A stretch of DNA of 64,000 nucleotides from Alphaproteobacteria bacterium. Lineage in GTDB: Bacteria > Pseudomonadota > Alphaproteobacteria > Micropepsales > Micropepsaceae. The notes beneath the pieces were generated by a model. The model saw nothing but the letters and a program-made list of their open reading frames with translations. It had not been told where the DNA came from and did no database searches. Made by a program: the position numbers and the translations under genes. Below are positions 57,358-64,000 of this stretch, piece after piece. The stretch spans positions 62,001-126,000 of the forward strand of contig CANIHD010000008.1 of NCBI GenBank assembly GCA_947467345.1. The letters run 5' to 3'. Numbering within the stretch: the first letter of the stretch is position 1; every line of letters starts with the position of its first letter.

Positions 57358-58944
57358 ATGACGACGAGTGAAGTAGCGAACTCAAATACGGCGCAAGACG
57401 CCAATAATCGCGTTTGCATTTTCGACACCACCTTGCGCGACGGGGAGCAATCGCCCGGCGCAGCCATGAATCTCGAAGAAAAATTGGAAATCGCCGAGCT
57501 GCTCGACGAGATGGGCGTCGATGTCATCGAGGCCGGATTTCCGATTGCTTCCAACGGCGATTTTGAAGCCGTCAGCGAAATCGCGAAACGGGTGAAGAAC
57601 GCGACGGTGTGCGGATTGGCGCGCGCCGGTTTCAAGGATATCGACCGCGCCGGCGAGGCTCTGCGTCATACCGAGAAGCGGCGCATCCACACCTTCATTT
57701 CCACCAGCCCCGTGCACATGAAGCACAAGCTGCAGATGGCGCCCGAATCTGTGCTGGAAGCGATTGCGGCGTCGGTGTCGCGGGCGCGAAATTGGACGAA
57801 CGACGTGCAATGGAGCGCCGAGGATGCGACGCGCACGGAGCATGATTTCCTCTGCCGCGCAGTGGAAATTGCGATTAAGGCCGGCGCCACGACCATCAAC
57901 ATTCCGGACACGGTTGGCTATGCCACGCCCCAGGAATATCTCGAATTGCACAAGATGCTGCAGGCGCGCGTGCCGGGTGCGGACAGAGTGGTTTTCTCCA
58001 CACATTGTCACAACGATCTTGGGTTAGCTGTGGCAAACTCACTGGCCGGAATCCTGGGGGGCGCGCGCCAGATCGAATGCACGATCAATGGTATCGGCGA
58101 GCGCGCAGGCAATGCCGCGCTCGAGGAAGTCGTAATGGCGATCCGTGTACGGAAAGACCGCATGCCGTTCCTCACTGGCATAGATACCCACATGATTGCG
58201 CGGGCATCGAAGCTGGTTTCGAATGTCACCGCGTTCCCCGTGCAGTACAATAAAGCGATTGTCGGAAAGAACGCGTTCGCGCATGAGTCCGGCATTCATC
58301 AGGACGGCATGCTGAAGAACGCGCAGACTTACGAGATCATCAGCCCGGAAGATGTCGGCGTGCACGGGACTGCCTTGGTGCTGGGTAAGCTGTCCGGCCG
58401 CCACGCGTTTCGCGACAAGCTGACTGCGCTGGGATACGAGCTGGGCGACAATGCGCTGGAAGATGCGTTTCGTCGCTTCAAGGATCTCGCCGACAAGAAG
58501 AAACACATCTTCGATGACGACATTGTCGCGTTGGTCGATGATTCCATGGTGCGTGGGCATGATCTCATTCAGGTGAGCGACTTGCAGCTCTCGAGCGGCA
58601 AGGGTGTCGCCCCCGAAGCCAGGCTTTCCCTGATGGTCGAGGGCGAGACCCGCTCTTGCGTCGCTACTGGGGCCGGACCTGTGGATGCGATTTTTAACGC
58701 CATCCGCCAGCTCTACCCGCATACCGCCAAGCTGCAGCTGTTCCAGGTCAGCGCCGTGACCGAGGGCACCGATGCCCAAGCCCAGGTCAGCGTCCGCCTC
58801 GAAGAGGATGGCCGGAGTGTGACCGGCCGCGGCGCCGACACCGATACCATGGTGGCGACGGCCTATGCCTACGTGAACGCGCTCAACAGACTGCTCGAAA
58901 AGCGCCTCAAGACGGCGCCTGAAGCATTGAGCGTGGCTAGATGA
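57358..58944 (+). CDS. leuA: 2-isopropylmalate synthase
   Basis: LeuA condenses 2-oxoisovalerate with acetyl-CoA, the first step specific to leucine. The 528-residue protein has the HMGL-like TIM barrel (FDTTLRDGEQSPG, with metal/catalytic Arg-Asp), HCHNDLGLAVANS (metal His), NGIGERAGNAALEEVVMA, AHESGIHQDGMLKN, and a C-terminal LeuA dimer/allosteric domain (ending LEKRLKTAPEAL) that mediates leucine feedback. A GGAAGGA site precedes ATG 57358. It forms its own unit with a leader before and a terminator behind. Confidence 0.96.
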   Translation: MTTSEVANSNTAQDANNRVCIFDTTLRDGEQSPGAAMNLEEKLEIAELLDEMGVDVIEAGFPIASNGDFEAVSEIAKRVKNATVCGLARAGFKDIDRAGEALRHTEKRRIHTFISTSPVHMKHKLQMAPESVLEAIAASVSRARNWTNDVQWSAEDATRTEHDFLCRAVEIAIKAGATTINIPDTVGYATPQEYLELHKMLQARVPGADRVVFSTHCHNDLGLAVANSLAGILGGARQIECTINGIGERAGNAALEEVVMAIRVRKDRMPFLTGIDTHMIARASKLVSNVTAFPVQYNKAIVGKNAFAHESGIHQDGMLKNAQTYEIISPEDVGVHGTALVLGKLSGRHAFRDKLTALGYELGDNALEDAFRRFKDLADKKKHIFDDDIVALVDDSMVRGHDLIQVSDLQLSSGKGVAPEARLSLMVEGETRSCVATGAGPVDAIFNAIRQLYPHTAKLQLFQVSAVTEGTDAQAQVSVRLEEDGRSVTGRGADTDTMVATAYAYVNALNRLLEKRLKTAPEALSVAR

Positions 58945-58987
58945 AAAGAACGGCATCGTTCGGCTTCGAATGGTGCCGTTTCTTTAC
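58944..58987 (+). terminator. leuA terminator
   Basis: AAGAACGGCATC and GGTGCCGTTTCTT are largely complementary around a loop of about 13 bases, and the descending arm ends in TTTCTTT. It begins at the leuA stop, so it separates leuA from the mre operon. Confidence 0.75.
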
Positions 58988-59013
58988 GGATTTTGGTTAG
59001 TTTGCAGGCCTAA

Positions 59014-60078
<1,065 letters not shown>

Positions 60079-60111
60079 CGGGTAACGTTAAGTGAGTGTT
60101 GGGGTGAAGAC

Positions 60112-61236
60112 GTGACGGCCATCAGCTGGCGGATTACCCGCGGGCGCGGATCGGCGACAACGCAATTGCCGTTGGCCGTGTGCGTCGTGCTGGCGCTTGT
60201 CATCGCTTTGCTCGGCCGGGCCGAAGCCTCGATCTTCGACAATGCGCGCGCCAAGCTGACCGATTGGGCGTCGCCCGCTCTGTCGGAAATCCGAGGTCCC
60301 TTGGCCACGGTCGAGGATTGGGTCGGTGGATTTCGCGACCTCTTCCGCATTCAGGACATGAACACGCAGCTCGCGCGCGAGAATGCCGAATTGCGCAAAT
60401 GGCAGAATGTGGCGATAGCGCTTGATCGGCGCCTGAAGCGTTATGAGCAATTGCTCAATGCCGTACCCGATCCGACGCTGCCTTCCACCACCGCGCGCAT
60501 TATCGGCCAATCGAACCGGCCCTTCGTGAAAACGCTGGTGCTGAATGCCGGCACCAAGAACGGCATCAAAAAAGGGCAGGCGGTCTATGATGATCGCGGC
60601 CTGATCGGACGCATTTTCCTGGCCGGCAAAAAGGCATCATGGGTCATTCTTCTCTCCGATTTGAATAGCCGCGTGCCCGCAATCATCCAGCCGTCCAACC
60701 GGCGCGCGATTCTTTCCGGCGATAACGGCAATTCACCGCTGCTGGAATTGGATATGGGCGACATGCCCGTGCATGCCGGCGATCGCGTGGTTTCTTCCGG
60801 CGATGGCGGTGTCGTTCCGCCGGATCTTCCGATTGGTGTCGTGGTGGAAGAGGGGGGCGAATTGCGGGTGGCTTTGTTCGCCAATCCCGACCTTTCCGAT
60901 TTCGTGCAAATTATCGATTACAGCGCACCGCGCCCGCCTTCGGAACGCCAAGTGTTATTGGAGCCGCCGCCTGCAACTGTCGCAGTGAAGCCTCCCGCCG
61001 CCGCTGTGGCGCCGCGAGCGTCTGCAGGCCCCGCGCCCGGAGCACCGCTGAGCCCGGCAACGCCCTCAATCCCAGAAACACCGGCCCCCTCGCAGGCACA
61101 TATTCCTGCCGACGAAACCGTGTTCGCTACACAGGCGCCGCCGCCGGTTGTCGAAGAGACAATTATCCCGCGGCGTACCGCATCTACTCCGGCACGCGTG
61201 GCCTCGACCGTCGGATTGCAGCGCGAAGAACGGTGA
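60112..61236 (+). CDS. mreC: rod shape-determining protein MreC
   Basis: MreC is a bitopic periplasmic scaffold of the Rod complex that activates PBP2. The 374-residue protein, from GTG 60112, has one transmembrane helix (QLPLAVCVVLALVIALLG), a coiled coil (MNTQLARENAELRKWQNVA), and a beta-domain pair with ARIIGQSNRPFVKTLVLNAG, GLIGRIFLAG and VVSSGDGGVVPPDLPIGVV. A Pro/Ala-rich tail of about 85 residues follows, longer than in E. coli, which is common in Alphaproteobacteria. It is 33 bases behind mreB. Confidence 0.94.
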   Translation: MTAISWRITRGRGSATTQLPLAVCVVLALVIALLGRAEASIFDNARAKLTDWASPALSEIRGPLATVEDWVGGFRDLFRIQDMNTQLARENAELRKWQNVAIALDRRLKRYEQLLNAVPDPTLPSTTARIIGQSNRPFVKTLVLNAGTKNGIKKGQAVYDDRGLIGRIFLAGKKASWVILLSDLNSRVPAIIQPSNRRAILSGDNGNSPLLELDMGDMPVHAGDRVVSSGDGGVVPPDLPIGVVVEEGGELRVALFANPDLSDFVQIIDYSAPRPPSERQVLLEPPPATVAVKPPAAAVAPRASAGPAPGAPLSPATPSIPETPAPSQAHIPADETVFATQAPPPVVEETIIPRRTASTPARVASTVGLQREER

Positions 61237-61243
61237 CTGCGCC

Positions 61244-61771
61244 ATGGCGGGGCAATTGGCGATGAGTCCGGCACGCGTTTTCGCAGGCTTCACGCCGGTC
61301 CTGCTCGCGCTTCTCGCCGTCGTTCTGGTCAATCTTCCCGTGACATTCACCGGTGGCGTCATGCCCGCCCCGATTTTGGCGCTGATCCCAATCTATTTCT
61401 GGGTGCTGGTCCGGCCCGACCTGATGCCGCCGGCGGCGGTTCTGATAACCGGCATCGCGGAAGATCTGCTTTCCGGCGGACCTCCGGGAATCTGGGCGAC
61501 CGGTTTTCTCGCCGCCTATGCGGTGACCAATCGGTATCGCGAGTTTTTCGCCGGGCTCTCCGACCTCGCTGCCGTGATTGGTTTCGCCGCCGCTGTGTTT
61601 GCCGCCGCCAGCGCTGCCTATGGTCTGGTGTCGCTGCTGTTCTGGCGCATGGCGCCATTATCGCCGCTGCTGCTCGAAGCCGTGGTCACGGTGGCGTTCT
61701 ATCCTTTGGTTGCACCTGTCGTGGCGTTCATCCACCGTCATATTGTCGGCGCCTTGCGGGGGGACGATTGA
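61244..61771 (+). CDS. mreD: rod shape-determining protein MreD
   Basis: MreD is the small polytopic membrane partner of MreC. ATG 61244 gives 175 residues with five to six transmembrane helices and the motif RPDLMPPAAVLITGIAEDLL, which corresponds to the conserved region of MreD. The upstream in-frame extension overlaps mreC and is discarded. It lies seven bases after mreC and three before mrdA. Confidence 0.9.
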   Translation: MAGQLAMSPARVFAGFTPVLLALLAVVLVNLPVTFTGGVMPAPILALIPIYFWVLVRPDLMPPAAVLITGIAEDLLSGGPPGIWATGFLAAYAVTNRYREFFAGLSDLAAVIGFAAAVFAAASAAYGLVSLLFWRMAPLSPLLLEAVVTVAFYPLVAPVVAFIHRHIVGALRGDD

Positions 61772-61774
61772 TCC

Positions 61775-63664
61775 ATGCCCGTTTTCGACGCCAAGGATCA
61801 AAGTCGCTACGCGATGTTCTCGCGCAGAGCCGTCATTATTTCCGGCGGCATGGCGACGATATTCTCGGTGCTCGCCGGGCGTCTGTTTCAACTGCAGATT
61901 TTGAACGGCGACGAATATCTGACGCGCGCCGAAGAAAACCGCATCAGCGAACGCCTGCTGGCGCCGCCGCGCGCGCGCATTGTCGATCGCTTTGGCGTGG
62001 CGCTGGCCAATAACAGGCGCAATCACCGCGTTCTCATTGTCCCCGAGCAAACAGCGGGCGGACTTGAGAAAGTCCTGGAAGATTTGTCGCAAGTCATCGT
62101 GCTGACGCCTGAGACGCGCGAACGGATTTTGCGCGAGGCCAAGCGCAACCGCGCCTTTATGCCCATCGTCGCTGCGGAAAACCTGACCTGGGACGAGTTC
62201 GCGAAAATCAATTTGAACCTTCCTTACTTGCGCGGCGTGCAGCCGGATGTGGGCGAGACACGCGATTATCCGTATGGAGACGAACTCAGCCATGTGCTGG
62301 GTTATGTCGCGCAAGTTTCGGATGATGATAAAAAGACCGAACGCGCGGCAGATCCCTTGCTGGAGGTGCCGGGCCTGCGCATCGGTAAGCGCGGCATCGA
62401 ACATGCGTTCGATATGAAAATTCGCGGCAAGGCCGGGGCGCAGCGCGTTGAGGTGAATGCCTATGGCCGTGTCATTCGCGAATTGCAGCGCGTCGATGGC
62501 CGCAACGGCGATGATGTGTACCTCACCATCGACCGCGCTTTGCAAAAAACCATTTACGACAAGATGCTGGGCAATAGCGGCGCCTGCACCGTGATGGATG
62601 TCGAGAACGGCGACGTACTCGCAATGGTTTCGACGCCGGGCTTTGATCCCAACGCTTTCAATGTCGGCGTCACCAAAGGGCAGTGGCAGGTTTGGACCAA
62701 TGACGAATTCAAACCGCTGACCAACAAGGCGGTCTCGGGCGCCTATCCACCGGGCTCGACATTCAAAATGGTCACCGCCATCGCGGCACTGGAGAGCGGC
62801 GCAATAACGCCCGACACCCCCGTGTTTTGCAGCGGCGTGACGCGGCTGGGCGCTGCCGCTTTCCATTGCTGGCAGCATCGCGGCCACGGCACGATGAATG
62901 TGCACAACGCACTGAAACATTCCTGCGACTGTTTTTTCTACGAAGTCGCGCGGCGCGCCGGTATCAACGCCATCGCCGAGACCGCGCGCAAATTCGGCCT
63001 TGGTTCGCTCACGGGAATCGAAATTCCCGGCGAAAGATCGGGCCTTGTTCCCGACGAGGCATGGAAACGCGCGCATTTCAAAAAGGACGGCGCCTGGCAG
63101 GCTGGCGAATCCATGATCGCCGGCATCGGGCAAGGCTATTTGCTCACGACGCCGCTGCAGCTTTGCACCTATGTGGCGCGGCTTGCCGGCGGACGCGCGG
63201 TGAGCCCGCGTCTGGTGCATGACGGAACGGAGCCCCGTCAGGCCAAGAAGCTGGATATTTCGGAAGCGGCGTTGATGGCCGCGCGCGGCGGTATGGACGC
63301 CGTGATGAACGAGCCTGGCGGCACGGCCGCTGGGTCACGCATCACAGTTTCAGGAATGGAATTTGCTGGCAAGACCGGCACCGCCCAGGTCCGCCGTATC
63401 AGCGCGGCGGAACGCGCGACGGGCATTCGCACCGGCGAGGCGCTGCCGTGGCGCTGGCGCGATCACGCGCTGTTCGTGGCTTTCGCGCCGGTGATCAATC
63501 CGCGTTACGCCTGTTCGGTGGTGTTGGAGCACGGCATTGGCGGCGCCCGTTATGCCGCGCCGATCGCGCGCGACGCTTTGTTGTTCGCGCAGCAGCGCCA
63601 GATACTCGAGCGCAACACCGCCTATCCTGTCGCTGCCGTCGTCGGCGCGGCGCGAAATCTTTAG
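61775..63664 (+). CDS. mrdA: penicillin-binding protein 2, elongation transpeptidase
   Basis: MrdA (PBP2) cross-links peptidoglycan in the side wall, paired with RodA. The 629-residue class B PBP has an N-terminal anchor (AVIISGGMATIFSVLAGRLF), the pedestal beginning PPRARIVDRFGVALANN, and a transpeptidase domain with STFK (Ser328), the SxN-equivalent SCD in LKHSCDCFF, and KTGTAQVR. The SCD in place of SxN is normal for PBP2. It is the elongasome counterpart of FtsI at 5935. Confidence 0.96.
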   Translation: MPVFDAKDQSRYAMFSRRAVIISGGMATIFSVLAGRLFQLQILNGDEYLTRAEENRISERLLAPPRARIVDRFGVALANNRRNHRVLIVPEQTAGGLEKVLEDLSQVIVLTPETRERILREAKRNRAFMPIVAAENLTWDEFAKINLNLPYLRGVQPDVGETRDYPYGDELSHVLGYVAQVSDDDKKTERAADPLLEVPGLRIGKRGIEHAFDMKIRGKAGAQRVEVNAYGRVIRELQRVDGRNGDDVYLTIDRALQKTIYDKMLGNSGACTVMDVENGDVLAMVSTPGFDPNAFNVGVTKGQWQVWTNDEFKPLTNKAVSGAYPPGSTFKMVTAIAALESGAITPDTPVFCSGVTRLGAAAFHCWQHRGHGTMNVHNALKHSCDCFFYEVARRAGINAIAETARKFGLGSLTGIEIPGERSGLVPDEAWKRAHFKKDGAWQAGESMIAGIGQGYLLTTPLQLCTYVARLAGGRAVSPRLVHDGTEPRQAKKLDISEAALMAARGGMDAVMNEPGGTAAGSRITVSGMEFAGKTGTAQVRRISAAERATGIRTGEALPWRWRDHALFVAFAPVINPRYACSVVLEHGIGGARYAAPIARDALLFAQQRQILERNTAYPVAAVVGAARNL

Positions 63665-63677
63665 GGGCGCGGGGGCC

Positions 63678-64000
63678 ATGAGCATCGTTCCCTACGGACC
63701 GCCACGGCGCACGCTGCGCTTCCACGAGAAGCTCCTCGAAATCAATTGGGGCGTGGTGTTCGTGGTGACTTTGATCGCATCTGCCGGTTTCGCCATGCTC
63801 TATTCGGCCGCGGGCGGCAGCTTCGATCCTTGGGCGGGACGGCAGATGCTGCGTTTCGCGGTCGGCTTCGCCATTCTCATCGCCGTCGCCTGCGTGGATT
63901 TGCGGATATGGATGGGACTTGCCTATCCGGCTTACGGTGTATCGCTGCTTTTGCTGATCGCGGTTGAAATCGCCGGCACTATGGGCATGGGCGCGCAGCG
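63678..64000 (+). CDS. rodA: rod shape-determining protein RodA (SEDS polymerase), 3' end outside window
   Basis: The first 107 codons of a SEDS protein: SIVPYGPPRRTLRFHEKLLE, then three hydrophobic helices (WGVVFVVTLIASAGFAMLY, the second near FAVGFAILIAVACVDL, the third YGVSLLLLIAVEIAG) and GTMGMGAQR, which in RodA continues into the WI of the first periplasmic motif. ATG 63678 lies 13 bases after mrdA. RodA polymerises glycan strands for PBP2. The frame is open to the window edge. Confidence 0.92.
   Translation, partial: MSIVPYGPPRRTLRFHEKLLEINWGVVFVVTLIASAGFAMLYSAAGGSFDPWAGRQMLRFAVGFAILIAVACVDLRIWMGLAYPAYGVSLLLLIAVEIAGTMGMGAQ

Noticed and set aside
61658-63220. Long antisense frame (about 520 codons) inside mrdA, and similar long antisense frames inside ftsZ (20653-21807), fumC (41319-42512), the helicase gene (33528-34640) and hflK (47369-48337)
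   Set aside because: They mirror strongly conserved genes on the opposite strand, have low-complexity His/Arg/Asp-rich translations, no ribosome-binding sites and no recognisable domains: GC-driven shadow frames.

Overview
The window looks like a chromosomal segment of an alphaproteobacterium. The evidence is a circularly permuted, two-piece tmRNA gene, an alpha-type SspB adaptor next to it, the DUF4169 / ribbon-helix-helix / fumC neighbourhood, a CtrA-like box with GANTC sites in front of the division cluster, and the alphaproteobacterial order of the dcw genes. By eye the whole window is evenly GC-rich. I see no phage, insertion sequence, CRISPR array or other large mobile element, and I cannot name the genus.

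Layout. 1-3.5 kb: alpha/beta hydrolase (cut by the left edge), a tiny membrane ORF, a short-chain dehydrogenase, an EamA transporter and an AmiD-like amidase, followed by rnpB (RNase P RNA). 3.9-22.2 kb: a complete dcw cluster (mraZ rsmH ftsL ftsI murE murF mraY murD ftsW murG murC-murB ddl ftsQ ftsA ftsZ), mostly with 4-base ATGA overlaps. Here murC and murB form one reading frame through an 8-G tract. 22.3-29.2 kb: lpxC, bamD, recN, ligA and a GT4 glycosyltransferase. 29.4-34.7 kb: a small RHH protein on the plus strand, then (minus) aminopeptidase P, prmA and a UvrD-type helicase. 34.8-37.2 kb: malonyl-CoA synthetase and a two-gene YeeE/YedE transporter. 37.2-40.3 kb (minus): a sugar-transfer operon GT39-GT2-GtrA in which the first two genes each carry one in-frame stop codon. 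40.4-44.1 kb (minus): DUF4169, GST, RHH_4, fumC, sspB and the permuted ssrA, whose 3' end is tandemly duplicated. 44.2-47.1 kb: thyA, a GIY-YIG protein with REP-like palindromes, folA and mrp. 47.3-53.2 kb: hflK, hflC, a Do-type protease, a small membrane protein, serB and miaA. 53.2-58.9 kb: ilvB ilvN ilvC and leuA, each transcription unit preceded by a leader peptide rich in its own product amino acids. 59-64 kb: mreB mreC mreD mrdA and the start of rodA.

Two cell-shape machines dominate: the divisome/peptidoglycan-precursor cluster at the left and the Rod (elongasome) cluster at the right edge. Between them lie outer-membrane (lpxC, bamD), DNA repair (recN, ligA, uvrD), protein quality control (ssrA-sspB, hflKC, Do protease) and branched-chain amino acid genes. 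Most coding genes are ordinary housekeeping genes. The most interesting signals are non-coding or lesions: the murC/murB G-tract, the paired nonsense codons in the glycosyltransferase operon, the ssrA 3'-end repeats beside sspB, the ilv and leu attenuators, the lpxC start directly behind a terminator-like 30-bp palindrome, and the CtrA/MraZ control region.
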